Virus record (IMG/VR): IMGVR_UViG_3300049489_001303
Span: 1 to 64,000 of that record
DNA length: 64,000 nt
Reading direction: 5' to 3' (one strand)
Source: a virus
In this document: in pieces, positions 37,502 to 46,587 of the stretch
Position numbering within the stretch: the stretch's first letter is position 1
How the letters are laid out: every line of letters starts with the position of its first letter
Notes under the pieces: generated by a model
Databases searched by the model: none
What the model saw: only the letters and a program-made list of their open reading frames with translations
What the model was told of the DNA's origin: nothing
Program-made: the position numbers and the translations under genes

Positions 37502-37521
37502 AGGAGTGTAAGATGAAGTAG
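37502..37521 (+). other. Minimal start-stop ORF with strong ribosome site
   Basis: AGGAG at 37502-37506, then GTGTAAG and ATG-AAG-TAG (37513-37521). It lies between the two plus-strand genes and before the terminator. A regulatory role would be inference. Confidence 0.35.
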
Positions 37522-37567
37522 AGAACAAGATTTTAAGAGTGTAAAACAGTTTCGTCTCTGTCAATCC

Positions 37568-37602
37568 GAAGTTGGCTGCAACCCGCAGCCAGCTTCTTTT
37601 TT
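37568..37602 (+). terminator. Intrinsic terminator or attenuator in the plus-strand island
   Basis: GAAGTTGGCTGC, loop AACCC, GCAGCCAGCTTC (one wobble), then six T. Only a few bases before the AAAGGA ribosome site of the next gene, so it could also act as an attenuator. Confidence 0.8.
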
Positions 37603-37614
37603 CAAAGGAAAAAC

Positions 37615-38472
37615 ATGAAAGCGAAAGACAAGTTTATGTTGCCGTTAGGGTGCGATAAGTACCAGATGTGTTCGGCGCAGGGATGCTTCGCCGATGCGAT
37701 CACCGAGTTCTACGCCGTAAACAAGACCGGCCGTCTCAAGGTCTTCGGATCCTGCCTTGAGCACCTGGGCGACATGAGAGCTGCTGCTGCGGCCTCAGCC
37801 ATGGGCCAGGCTTACAAGTGTGAGGAGAGTACCACCTTCACATCGGAACCCAAGTCGGACGTGAAGTCCAAGACGGTTGTCGAAAAGGCACCCCCGGCGA
37901 AGAAGGGTGCCATCCCCGCTGCCCCGGCTGCGCTCCCGGAACCGGAGCGGAAGCTCCCCGTGAAGACCAACCATGATGGAACCCCGGCACCCAAGTTCGC
38001 AGGGTATCCCCCTGAAGAAGCGCCGAAGTCCCATAAGAAGAAACCGGTATCTGCCACCATGCTGGCTGCCATGAAAGAAGCTGTGGCTCCGGTTGCCAAG
38101 GCTTCCCCAGTGAGGAAGGCCATTGTGCCCCCTCCCCCGCCGGCAGGAGCACTGACCCATCGAGCTGTTAAAGATTGGGCGTGGCAGAGGCCTAAAGGCA
38201 CATGGATGAGCACCGATGGCACCGTGCTTCAGATCTCTGCACTGTCCGACGCCGAGCTCTGCTCCGCCGCAAAGGCGATGGTGGAAGCCAACTATCAGCG
38301 AAAGATGGACTACACACTCTGGGCAAAGGTGCTGGACCCTAACCCGCTCTGCATGTACCCCAAAGAAGCGATGACCGTCGGGACCGAGCTCGTGCGACCG
38401 AAGCTGCTGGAGTTCCAAATCGAGGCAGCATCCCGCGGCCTCTGTGACCCACCCCCACCCGACAAAGAATAA
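37615..38472 (+). CDS. Plus-strand hypothetical protein, 285 aa
   Basis: AAAGGA is 5 nt before the ATG. Residues 1-60 hold four Cys (CDKYQMCSAQGCF ... GSC), a possible metal site. A Lys/Pro/Ala-rich linker (about 70-185) follows, then a C-terminal domain (VKDWAWQRPKGTWMSTDGTV, SDAELCSAAKAMVEANYQRK). It runs against all neighbours and ends at a terminator shared with the opposite strand. No family recognised; regulation separate from the late operon is likely. Confidence 0.65.
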   Translation: MKAKDKFMLPLGCDKYQMCSAQGCFADAITEFYAVNKTGRLKVFGSCLEHLGDMRAAAAASAMGQAYKCEESTTFTSEPKSDVKSKTVVEKAPPAKKGAIPAAPAALPEPERKLPVKTNHDGTPAPKFAGYPPEEAPKSHKKKPVSATMLAAMKEAVAPVAKASPVRKAIVPPPPPAGALTHRAVKDWAWQRPKGTWMSTDGTVLQISALSDAELCSAAKAMVEANYQRKMDYTLWAKVLDPNPLCMYPKEAMTVGTELVRPKLLEFQIEAASRGLCDPPPPDKE

Positions 38473-38481
38473 ATCCCATAC

Positions 38482-38521
38482 AAAAAGAGAACCCCCTGCC
38501 AGTTGCAAAGCTGGTAGGGGG
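38482..38521 (-). terminator. Intrinsic terminator for the minus-strand virion gene
   Basis: On the minus strand CCCCCTACCAG, loop CTTTGCAA, CTGGCAGGGGG, then TTCTCTTTTTG. It lies between convergent genes; the plus-strand side lacks a T run, so it mainly stops the minus-strand transcript. Confidence 0.75.
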
Positions 38522-38552
38522 CTATCCTAAGTTTGAAGCTTAAGTTTTGCTA

Positions 38553-40067
38553 TCAGGCTGTGGTCGCAACAGTGGCGGTAGCAGTCTGGCCGCCGGCCGT
38601 GATATGGATATTGCAGAATTCGCCGGTAATACCGGACAGCGGAGCGGCGGATACGTCGGCGTTGGTTCCAGTGACCAGCCAGAGATTCGTAGCAGCAGTC
38701 AGCGGGACTACCGACACAGATGTGGCCGCCGCGCTGGCAATGGTCATTGTGAGAGGCCCACCGTATGCGGACGAGAACATCGTGGGGGAAATCAGGGTTG
38801 CAGTCTGGGTGCTGCCCGTTCCAATAACCGTAGCGAGGACTGTGTTCGCAGACGCTTCAGCGTTGATTGCGGCTGCAATTTTCGTCATGGTGTTTTCCCC
38901 AGCAGTGGTGCTGAGGGAAACCGTGAATGTAGTGATCCCATCTGCCGTCGCTTTTGCACACGTAGGGTCACTGCCCTGTGCCCCCGCGATAACTTCCAGC
39001 GCGTACATGTCACTGCCACCCGAACCGATAACTTCGGCAGTGAGCCGAACGTATCCAGCAGCTGCAGCACCTGTGATCAGGGCGGATGCTACAGAAAGAC
39101 CCGTTACAACACAGGGGATAGCTGCCGGAGTGTTCACATCAACGGCTGCTTTGTGCACGATTTCGATGCGCGGAGCCGTCAGAGTCACAGGAACACCTAC
39201 ATTGGTGACGCGGTTGTCAGAGCGAACCTGCAGCATCACGTTGGAACCGGTGGCAGCAGTGCCCAGAGACGGGGTGGTTACTGTCAGGGTAACTACGGGA
39301 GAACCTGTGGGAGTGTAGACGTTGGTTGTGACGTTGAAGGTTCCCGTCACGTCGGTAACTACACAAGCAGCGCCTCCGAGGGTTACACTGTAACCGGTTC
39401 CAAGACCACCGGAGAGAGAAACAGCCGCCAGAGCGGTGGTGAACAGCTTGGCGCCGTTACCATAAGCAACCGACTTGGCAACTCCGGCCATAGTGATGTT
39501 GAAAGCAGCGACCACAGCAGAGAGTGCCCGACTGGCGCCGCCGAGGTTAATGTCAACGATCGAGTTTGCGTAGGTGACCGCCAGACCGCCGTTACCGACG
39601 TTCGTGATCTTCACGCTGATGTCGTTACCGGATGTTCCGGCGTTGAGGGCAACGATGTTCATCCAGGACGCGGTGGGATCTTCGTCCGTGATCAGTCTTG
39701 CAGTGGCAAAGGTCTGTGCGCCGAGGAGGTTGTTCACAACAACAGTGGCCGAACCGCCGCCAACGGCGATAGCCGTGGTGCTGTCGATGGCCGGATCAGA
39801 ATCAGAGCCGGGCTGTTCAGCATACGCCGGGAGGTCGTACGTTACGCCGTCACGGATATAAGTCTCCGCGGGGGCCAGTATGTAAGAGATGGCGCCATCA
39901 GCAGCCATACGGTCCAGAACTGGAGCAAGACGCTCAAGCTGACCGTCATCCATGATGATGCTCTTCGTGGTGCCTGCAGCCACTTCCCAGACAAGCTGCT
40001 CAGACATACCCGGACGGGGATCCTGAATAGCGACATTGTTTACGGCCGTTACGTTTACTTTAATCAT
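38553..40067 (-). CDS. Beta-rich virion protein (surface or fibre-like)
   Basis: A 504-residue protein from the ATG at 40067 (GGAGG 10 nt upstream; a TTG at 40076 is too close to it). Rich in Ala, Thr, Val, Gly with repeated strand-turn patterns (GSATVVVNNLLGAQTFATAR, NDISVKITNVGNGGLAVTYA, VVTLTVTTPSLGTAATGSN), as in Ig-like or beta-helical exposed proteins. It has its own promoter and terminator, so it is a single-gene transcript. The exact role (tail, fibre, decoration) is open. Confidence 0.6.
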   Translation of the reverse strand: MIKVNVTAVNNVAIQDPRPGMSEQLVWEVAAGTTKSIIMDDGQLERLAPVLDRMAADGAISYILAPAETYIRDGVTYDLPAYAEQPGSDSDPAIDSTTAIAVGGGSATVVVNNLLGAQTFATARLITDEDPTASWMNIVALNAGTSGNDISVKITNVGNGGLAVTYANSIVDINLGGASRALSAVVAAFNITMAGVAKSVAYGNGAKLFTTALAAVSLSGGLGTGYSVTLGGAACVVTDVTGTFNVTTNVYTPTGSPVVTLTVTTPSLGTAATGSNVMLQVRSDNRVTNVGVPVTLTAPRIEIVHKAAVDVNTPAAIPCVVTGLSVASALITGAAAAGYVRLTAEVIGSGGSDMYALEVIAGAQGSDPTCAKATADGITTFTVSLSTTAGENTMTKIAAAINAEASANTVLATVIGTGSTQTATLISPTMFSSAYGGPLTMTIASAAATSVSVVPLTAATNLWLVTGTNADVSAAPLSGITGEFCNIHITAGGQTATATVATTA

Positions 40068-40113
40068 GATAGTCAATCCTCCAGTTAGGGATTTAGTTAC
40101 AAAGTCCGGCTAA

Positions 40114-40141
40114 AGTATAGTGCCACAGGCCAGAACAACAA
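40114..40141 (-). promoter_or_regulatory. Putative late promoter
   Basis: -35 TTGTTG (40136-40141), 16-bp spacer, -10 TATACT (40114-40119) on the minus strand, about 45 nt before the ATG at 40067. Confidence 0.6.
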
Positions 40142-40147
40142 CAAAAA

Positions 40148-41674
40148 TTATCCGCCCATTTTAACTACTTTACTTTGTACCAGTGGAACCAGTGCTGGCA
40201 AAACAGTGTTTGACGGCAGTGCTGCTACGGAGCTGGGGCCTGCGGGAGTAGGGTGAGTATGTGTGTCCAGCCAGAGCATCAAAGCGTCAGCGAAAGCCTT
40301 GAAAGGCTCATACAAAGTACCAGAGAAGATACATTGAGTGGGTGGCAAGCCAAGCCCGATGCTACCCCCCATCCCCCCGGAGGCTTGACTCATAGTGTTC
40401 AGCGTCACAGAGGTTCTGGTTGCGGGAAGTTTGGGGGAGGCGCCGATGACGATGTCACCGTTGTGGGCTACGATCTGTATGCCCGGCATCGCTGCGGGGT
40501 TGGCTCCTTTTTTTGGGCTGCCAACCTCCATGATCCAGCTGCCGTTCACTACGTGTTGCTCGAGGCCTACGTTGATGGGCTTCGCCGTGGCGGGGTTACC
40601 GGCGCCAATGGTCTGGCGCATACTTCCGGAAATAATACTGTTCTTGCTCCCACCTATGTTCTCTGAGTCATCCGCCCCGGTTATACGGTTATCTGTTCCG
40701 GAGATCTTTGTGCTACGGGTGGAGCCGAACTTGTAAGCCGCCGGGCCGCCGACCTCTTCCAGCACCGTTGTGAGGATCCGGGTAGACAGAGCGTTGAGGT
40801 CCATATGGGAGTAGGTGCTGCTGCTGTCCACCAGGGATATGCCGTTAGCTCCCTGAATAGTGATTCCACCGCTGGACGTAATACCCACCAGCGCTTTGGT
40901 GGTGCCGTCGGGGTCACAGACCTCCATACGGAAGTATTGGTCAGGAGCACCGATGTCCAGCTTGAAAGTCCACTGCTCCTCCCCGCCACCGCTCTCATCC
41001 AGCTGGTCAATAGCCCCACGGAAAGACAGGCCGTTGCGTCCTTCCTTGTTGTGGATCTTGAGTTCCCCGAAGCCGGTGAAGACCTCATAGTTCTCCGCTA
41101 CCACACGGGCTACGTCCCCGAGCTGGTGGGTTTCAAAGCGTGCTTTTCCGGCGTCCAACGTCCCGAGGATGCTGTAGCCCCCGAGGAGAACACCCACACA
41201 GTTACCATCTGGACCTACAGTGATCCAGTCACCGGGAAGGGCGTCTACTGGAGCGTAGGCTGTCCTGCTGATAAAGCCTGTGGGAGTTAGCGCCGTAGAG
41301 GACATCTGGGCTTCTGGAAGGATCGAAACGCCCAATCTGTTGAGGCTGTCCATGGAGATCGAGTCGAAGTTAATCGCACATTCTATCTTGGGACCCTTAC
41401 CTGTTTTACAGTCTAAAAGAACGTACGTTCCGATGGGGTAGGGGGCCGTAGTCAAGGGGCTCCCCATCTTGACATCTGCCTCAAAAGGACCCCTGGCGCC
41501 CTTGATTCCCGGGCTGCTGCTGTTACCCAGCGCCACAACCTGATATACTCCCCGCTCAGGGCTGAACGAGGTTATCATCGCAATTTCTTTCTCTGCGAAT
41601 TTATTGAGGTCGTTTACCGCGGCGGCGCCCTTGCGGAGGTCACTGTTGAGTTGTCGCTGTGCTCGATTTACCAT
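40148..41674 (-). CDS. Baseplate spike-like protein
   Basis: A 508-residue protein. Residues about 33-120 fit an OB-fold (MITSFSPERGVYQVVALGNS, PIGTYVLLDCKTGKGPKIE). The middle to C-terminal part has short repeats of beta-helix type (STKISGTDNRITGADDSENI, IQIVAHNGDIVIGASPKLPA), then a helix and a DTHTHPTPAG end. This is the plan of gp5/gpV-type central spikes, without a lysozyme domain. No ribosome site; a promoter ends 6 nt before the ATG, so a leaderless transcript is possible. Confidence 0.65.
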   Translation of the reverse strand: MVNRAQRQLNSDLRKGAAAVNDLNKFAEKEIAMITSFSPERGVYQVVALGNSSSPGIKGARGPFEADVKMGSPLTTAPYPIGTYVLLDCKTGKGPKIECAINFDSISMDSLNRLGVSILPEAQMSSTALTPTGFISRTAYAPVDALPGDWITVGPDGNCVGVLLGGYSILGTLDAGKARFETHQLGDVARVVAENYEVFTGFGELKIHNKEGRNGLSFRGAIDQLDESGGGEEQWTFKLDIGAPDQYFRMEVCDPDGTTKALVGITSSGGITIQGANGISLVDSSSTYSHMDLNALSTRILTTVLEEVGGPAAYKFGSTRSTKISGTDNRITGADDSENIGGSKNSIISGSMRQTIGAGNPATAKPINVGLEQHVVNGSWIMEVGSPKKGANPAAMPGIQIVAHNGDIVIGASPKLPATRTSVTLNTMSQASGGMGGSIGLGLPPTQCIFSGTLYEPFKAFADALMLWLDTHTHPTPAGPSSVAALPSNTVLPALVPLVQSKVVKMGG

Positions 41675-41680
41675 GCTGGT

Positions 41681-41709
41681 AGTATAGCAGAAGGAACGTT
41701 GGGTAGCAA
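41681..41709 (-). promoter_or_regulatory. Putative late promoter, leaderless geometry
   Basis: -35 TTGCTA (41704-41709), 17-bp spacer, -10 TATACT (41681-41686) on the minus strand; the -10 box ends 6 nt before the ATG at 41674. Confidence 0.6.
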
Positions 41710-41720
41710 GGAAGAGAGGA

Positions 41721-42485
41721 TCAGGCTATTTCGCTGTCAGAGCTGGCGACCGCCGGATTTATCTCGTTGATGGTTCCGTCAGTGTTCATCGTCCTTCCCG
41801 ATATGAACCCGGTGACTGTGTCCATAGTCTGGCGGCGGACTGCATCATCTGTGGATGCTACTACTGCCAATTCTGCCGGGTGCCACGGGAATACGCGGTC
41901 GCACATACCGGAGACGTTCTCCATGATCATGTTCTGCCCAGCGTTGAAGCCTACACCGTAGCTCTGGATCATGCTGAGTTCCAGATAAACCGAGCCGATG
42001 AGGTCCTTGCCCTTATCACGGAAGATGGCGGCTAAGCCAAACGGGATGTAATACAACTCAGAGTCGAGGTTGATGTAGTACATGTCCTCGTTACTACCGG
42101 ACACGGGGGAGTCATCAAATCCTTTGACATCCAGACCTCCCATAACGGCATTGTGATAGAGTACACGGTTCAAGTTTCGACCGTTGCAGAACAAGCGTCC
42201 GATGTTCCACGAGGTCTGACTCTTACCCGATACGAAAAACAGTCGGCCAGAACCGATCGCTTGAAGAGGCTGAGTGGGTTTCTGGCTGCTGAACTGGAAT
42301 CCTTGAAGCATTCCGATAGCCAGATAAGTACTCTTCTCCTCGTCTATGAACCTCGGCGGCCCCGCCAGAACCAGGGTGTCATCCGGGTGAGCTGATGTGT
42401 AAGCAGCATTATCAGTGAAGCGCTCTACCGAGCTATCCTGAGTGTTCCACTGGCTGATTCCCTTGGTGATTCCTAATCTTGGCAT
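41721..42485 (-). CDS. Virion protein, possible tail tube
   Basis: A 254-residue protein with GAGAGG before the ATG. QGFQFSSQKPTQPLQAIGSG, LFFVSGKSQTSWNIGRLFCN and DLIGSVYLELSMIQSYGVGF are alternating strand patterns, and the gene lies just after the sheath gene region in transcription order. A tail-tube role is an inference from position and fold type; it could also be a baseplate protein. Confidence 0.5.
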   Translation of the reverse strand: MPRLGITKGISQWNTQDSSVERFTDNAAYTSAHPDDTLVLAGPPRFIDEEKSTYLAIGMLQGFQFSSQKPTQPLQAIGSGRLFFVSGKSQTSWNIGRLFCNGRNLNRVLYHNAVMGGLDVKGFDDSPVSGSNEDMYYINLDSELYYIPFGLAAIFRDKGKDLIGSVYLELSMIQSYGVGFNAGQNMIMENVSGMCDRVFPWHPAELAVVASTDDAVRRQTMDTVTGFISGRTMNTDGTINEINPAVASSDSEIA

Positions 42486-42531
42486 AATTGCAACCTCTCT
42501 CTTAGCGCCGCTGATGGGCGTTTTAATTCAA

Positions 42532-42993
42532 TTAAACTCTACTCAGACTGCCGTCCCGCATCAGTTTTGGTGTGGGTTGTGGCTGTATACCTGCTGCTCT
42601 TACCGCGTCATCGGCGCCAGCGCGGGAAGCTGCTTCAAAGCCAGCGGTGACAGGCAAACTGCCCTTAGCCACCGGATTGGCCCAGTTCAGGGCTTTCATC
42701 ACTTTATTTGTTTTGGCCCCGGGCAGGTCTATGCCCAACCGCTTATTTGCCTGCCAGGCTTTCTGACCGAGAGACTTAGCGGCACTGAGACCGCGGGATC
42801 CGAGAGCTCTCGCCCCAGCAGCCAGGCCTCTTCCGGCCAGCCCTTTAAGGGCCCAGGCACCAGCACCACGAAGAGCCGCCAGAAGTCCAGCCGCTACAAG
42901 GGGAGCGACAGCCTCTTTAACGAGGGGGGATGCCACGCCGTAAACAGCGTAAGCATCTCTCGCCCCAGCGACCTTGTAGCGTTCGTCCAGCAT
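42532..42993 (-). CDS. Small virion-associated protein, Ala-rich
   Basis: A 153-residue protein starting MLDERYKVAGARDAYAVYGV (K-x-A motif), then hydrophobic Ala/Gly-rich segments (VAPLVAAGLLAALRGAGAWA) and basic stretches. The D-A-Y-x-x-YG pattern recurs in the protein at 61725. GGTGG is 8 nt before the start. Role unknown. Confidence 0.5.
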   Translation of the reverse strand: MLDERYKVAGARDAYAVYGVASPLVKEAVAPLVAAGLLAALRGAGAWALKGLAGRGLAAGARALGSRGLSAAKSLGQKAWQANKRLGIDLPGAKTNKVMKALNWANPVAKGSLPVTAGFEAASRAGADDAVRAAGIQPQPTPKLMRDGSLSRV

Positions 42994-42996
42994 CTA

Positions 42997-45780
42997 TCAG
43001 GCCACCAGGTGAAGGCCGATGGTGTTCAACGTCATCGGGATGTCCACAGTTACATAAGCTTCAATGCGGTCGGTGCTGACATCCGAAACCGCTACGCTGT
43101 CGATGTTGTAGCTGTTCAGAGGAGCGCCGATCTTCGCGACGAATTGTTTCTTCAGGGTCTCACCAGAGCCTTTGAGAGCGCTCTTGATGTATTCGATCGT
43201 CGAGGGCAGCACGTTCCAGCGGCCAATGAACGGGATCAGCACATCCAGGAACGTCACGGAGATATAGTCAAAGTTCTTGGTGACCATATACTCGCCGAAC
43301 TCCAACGCAGACACGTCGGTGGTGACTTCGTGGATCGAGTAGGGCAGCGTGGTGGGGGTGTCCTGGATGAAGACGTAAACGCCGCCATTGGACAGATCCG
43401 TGAGCTGCTTCTCGGTGAAGTATCCAGTAGATCCGGAGACCGTGCTGATACCGGAGATCGCCATGTTCGTGAAGCCCTGCTGAGTCGGGTTACCAGCGGT
43501 CTGGCCACCAACGGCGCAGGACAGATAGTAGCCGGGCTGCATGGCCGCCGCAACCGGAGTCGTGGGGTTAACGCGGGTCAGGCTGGCGTCTTTCAGATCT
43601 GCTACGCGCACCGAGTCCGGGTAGCAGAGGAGCATACGCTTGCTGCTATAGCTGGTCGCCGCGGCAACCATGTCAGTAACCTGCTGGTCCTTGGTCATGC
43701 TGCGCACGACTTTGTAGAACATGTTGCCCTGGCTGACCGCAGCGCCACCGATACGCGGGATATTGTGCGGAAGTTCATTTGCAGTCGTGGGTGTGTTCTT
43801 GCCGTGATTGACAATCGTCAAACGAGTCTGAGACTCTCGAGTCGCCACAACGAAGGTATCGTAAGTGGTCCAGTCGCCATCGGTTCCCGGGTTGGGATCT
43901 GCATTGGGGTTAACCGGCATGTAGATATAGTCGCCAGGGATAACGCCGTCAGTCACGAACGTTGCCGTAGAGTCTACCAGGGAGAGGTAGAGCTTGGCTG
44001 ATGGTGTGGGGTCGGGTGTTACCGTAATTGTCTCGGTCCCAGCCAGAGTAATCGTGAAACGGTTGGTAGATGTCCCCTTTTTAATAACCGTAAGGGAATC
44101 CCCAACGGCAAAAGTTGTTGGGCCTGTAGGAACTACGGCGCCAGCGGGGTCCACCTCCACATGTGTAGCATCAATAACGTGCGCCACCGTGAAGTTTGTT
44201 ACGACAGGGCCCGTGGCTTCCGTCAATCTCAGGGTATCACCCGGGAGGACACAAAGATCACCCGTGCCTGTAAAGGTAACACCCGTAAGACCCCCACCTA
44301 AGGCGATCTTAAGAGTGTGGTTAGTCGTCGGCGCTCCCGCATCCACAGTCGCCGTGGTAGCACCGCCAGAGACACCAGTGATGTTCTTCATGGCGAACTT
44401 CTCAACCGAGCCAATGCATACGCGGAACTTCTGCCGGATACCGTTGGCCAGAACGTACGTGGGATCCGAGAGGTTCCGGTTGTTCTGGTCGATCGTCGCC
44501 AGGACGCTGGGGTTCGTGGTCAGAGGCACGATGGCGTAGATGTAACGCTCGCTGCTGATCTTGTCGATGAAGTCCAGATAGCCGGCGAGGGTGTCTTCGG
44601 AGATACCGAACACTTTGACGCTGGTGGAGGTGTTGGCCTTCGCCACCGTAGCACCCACCATCAGCGGGTTACGGGCGTCGTACTTGCCCAGGTCCGCTGC
44701 CATTTCGGCGTAGGAGCCATAGGAGATCGGCATCTGCATGTCCTGGCGGAGAGCCGCGTATTCCATGTAGATGTTGCCGTAGGTCAGCGTCTTGCCTGTG
44801 AGGGTGCTGGAGAGGTCTACAGTAATGGCAGCATCGACCTCTACAGTGTTCTCATCTACCGTGATCTGACTGGCAGAAAGTTCGATGTCATCTACTTCAC
44901 GCTCAATGCGCCATACGCGCTCTGCGGCGGTTGCGGAGTTAGTCAGCGTGAAGTCATCAGCCATACGGAGACAGGTTTCGTTGGTGATTGCCAGAGTCTG
45001 AACTGCAGGGGAGTAGCCCGTAACGGCAACACCGTCGTTGTCCAGGAACTGGAGCGAGAGGGTAGCCCCAGACAATCCATTCACAGTATGGCTAACCCAA
45101 GCCTCACCCTCGGAATTGATGGCGTTTTCAATTTCCAGAATAGTGTTACTACGCACGTTTGCTACCGTATATGTGCCGTTGCGTTTGGTTCCTGCGTGGG
45201 TGTCTTCCGTGATGATAACGGTGTAGCCCGCCAGGATCTTGCCGTAGGTTATATTACCTGAAAGGAAGTCCAGGGTATGCCCGGTAGTATCGTTGATCGT
45301 AGAGCGTACAGAACTGACTACCGAAGTGATATTCGTTGTCGCGCCTGTATTGGTGTTGAGGATGTCACCCGGAGCAACACCTTTGGTCACGAAATCAACG
45401 TCACCAGCTACGGCATACGCTTCGAAGAGGTTATCCCCGGCAGTGTATGTGGCCAGATAGCTTGTATCTCCCACAACGATGCCGTGGATCTGTACCCTCG
45501 CCCCATCAATGAACACTCGAACGCTGTCTGCAGACAGGACGCCGGGCTCTCTGAGGTTGGGGGGCGAAGAGATCAGGACGGAAGCCGCAGGCGAAACGGG
45601 ATTCATGCCATCAAGTGCACCGTATTCTTGCTCGGTATTGCATTCAGTCTTGTCATCCAGGTAGTCCAGCAGCTGGTAGCAGGGGCCTACCACGAGAACT
45701 TCCATGGCGGGGCTATTGGCTACGATGCTCAGAGAGGCAAATTCCTGGTAAACGACAACGTTGGGTCTTGTAACAGCCAT
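42997..45780 (-). CDS. Tail sheath protein
   Basis: A 927-residue protein. N-terminal VVVYQEFASLSIVANSPAME then VLVVGPCYQL is the start of a phage sheath (strand, then a P-x-x-x-GPCY motif). The C-terminal domain RWNVLPSTIEYIKSALKGSG, KKQFVAKIGAPLNSYNI, and VTVDIPMTLNTIGLHL is the sheath C-terminal fold (conserved I-x-G...L, then a final strand). The middle is longer than in most sheaths (usual 400-700 residues) and has extra beta-rich domains. AAGGAG is 7 nt before the ATG, under a promoter at 45830-45857. Confidence 0.8.
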   Translation of the reverse strand: MAVTRPNVVVYQEFASLSIVANSPAMEVLVVGPCYQLLDYLDDKTECNTEQEYGALDGMNPVSPAASVLISSPPNLREPGVLSADSVRVFIDGARVQIHGIVVGDTSYLATYTAGDNLFEAYAVAGDVDFVTKGVAPGDILNTNTGATTNITSVVSSVRSTINDTTGHTLDFLSGNITYGKILAGYTVIITEDTHAGTKRNGTYTVANVRSNTILEIENAINSEGEAWVSHTVNGLSGATLSLQFLDNDGVAVTGYSPAVQTLAITNETCLRMADDFTLTNSATAAERVWRIEREVDDIELSASQITVDENTVEVDAAITVDLSSTLTGKTLTYGNIYMEYAALRQDMQMPISYGSYAEMAADLGKYDARNPLMVGATVAKANTSTSVKVFGISEDTLAGYLDFIDKISSERYIYAIVPLTTNPSVLATIDQNNRNLSDPTYVLANGIRQKFRVCIGSVEKFAMKNITGVSGGATTATVDAGAPTTNHTLKIALGGGLTGVTFTGTGDLCVLPGDTLRLTEATGPVVTNFTVAHVIDATHVEVDPAGAVVPTGPTTFAVGDSLTVIKKGTSTNRFTITLAGTETITVTPDPTPSAKLYLSLVDSTATFVTDGVIPGDYIYMPVNPNADPNPGTDGDWTTYDTFVVATRESQTRLTIVNHGKNTPTTANELPHNIPRIGGAAVSQGNMFYKVVRSMTKDQQVTDMVAAATSYSSKRMLLCYPDSVRVADLKDASLTRVNPTTPVAAAMQPGYYLSCAVGGQTAGNPTQQGFTNMAISGISTVSGSTGYFTEKQLTDLSNGGVYVFIQDTPTTLPYSIHEVTTDVSALEFGEYMVTKNFDYISVTFLDVLIPFIGRWNVLPSTIEYIKSALKGSGETLKKQFVAKIGAPLNSYNIDSVAVSDVSTDRIEAYVTVDIPMTLNTIGLHLVA

Positions 45781-45829
45781 GGTAACGCTCCTTGTTCAAA
45801 CCACTAAGTAATATCCATCAACCACTTCA

Positions 45830-45857
45830 ATTATAGGGCAACCGGTTCAGCGCCCAA
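45830..45857 (-). promoter_or_regulatory. Putative late promoter for the sheath operon
   Basis: -35 TTGGGC (45852-45857), 16-bp spacer, -10 TATAAT (45830-45835) on the minus strand, about 50 nt before the sheath start. Confidence 0.65.
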
Positions 45858-46587
45858 CACTTTGTGTGGCTATGTCAACAAAAAATTCCGATGCGGAGGG
45901 TGCCCGGGCATTAATACGCGCCGCAATATCCCGCAGAACCGGCGCAATAGGCTCCGTGCCCCAGCGCTGGTCGAAGATAACCTCGAACTGAACAGCAGTA
46001 ACCCAGACGTCTTTGTCCCTCTTGGAGTACTGTGTGTCACTGAGCGAGGGCTCAATGATGTCGTGCAGGCCGAAGTCAGTCCTGAAGATATCTCTGGTAG
46101 CCAGGATGAATCCCCAGATTGTCTCAGCCAGGGCACTGGACTCTCCGGCGTTGTCCGACTCACACTCGATCGTTATGGCCATGGAGACCATGCAGTGATA
46201 CGCTTTAAGACCAGTTCGCTCCCGAGTGCTGGCCAGATTGTCCACAGAGGTTTTCATAACCTTCAGCGACCCACCCCCACGGCCCACGTAGATAGCGGGT
46301 CGGTAGTTACGGACAGCCTTCTCAGTGTTGTAGGAGGACTCAACCACGACTTTACGTGGTGAACCATCCGGTGGCGGAAAGCCGTCCTGGTCATCCGCCG
46401 GCCGGTAGTCGGGATCATAGACCCAGGGCATCGGGTAGGCGTCACGCAGGGCCAGGCGTTCTCTTATGGCGAACACCCACAGGCCTATGATAGCCAGGGG
46501 GCTTCCGACAAACACATCGGCGCCTTCTGCTTCCAGGCGGGGCAGGGCGTGGTTACGGCCGTCTTTACCTGTGAGTATCAGGGGCAT
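45847..46587 (-). CDS. Putative tail terminator/neck protein
   Basis: A 246-residue protein. SPLAIIGLWVFAIRERLALR, YRPAIYVGRGGGSLKVMKTS, YHCMVSMAITIECESDNAGE and VWVTAVQFEVIFDQRW: a mixed alpha/beta protein of the tail-completion type, directly before the sheath. The assignment rests on position and general fold. Confidence 0.5.
   Translation of the reverse strand: MPLILTGKDGRNHALPRLEAEGADVFVGSPLAIIGLWVFAIRERLALRDAYPMPWVYDPDYRPADDQDGFPPPDGSPRKVVVESSYNTEKAVRNYRPAIYVGRGGGSLKVMKTSVDNLASTRERTGLKAYHCMVSMAITIECESDNAGESSALAETIWGFILATRDIFRTDFGLHDIIEPSLSDTQYSKRDKDVWVTAVQFEVIFDQRWGTEPIAPVLRDIAARINARAPSASEFFVDIATQSVGR

Noticed and set aside
37795-38508. A 237-codon minus-strand frame opposite the 285-residue plus-strand gene
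   Set aside because: The plus frame has AAAGGA at the right distance and a sensible Lys/Pro/Ala composition; the minus frame is rich in Gly/Cys/Trp/Arg and runs through the terminator.
38547-40088. A 513-codon open frame on the plus strand
   Set aside because: It mirrors the minus-strand beta-rich virion gene, has no ribosome site, and its Cys/Gly/Ser/Arg composition is that of an antisense frame. The minus frame has GGAGG and its own promoter and terminator.
42442-44001. A 519-codon open frame on the plus strand
   Set aside because: It runs across the ends of two minus-strand genes (sheath and small virion protein) and has the composition of an antisense shadow.
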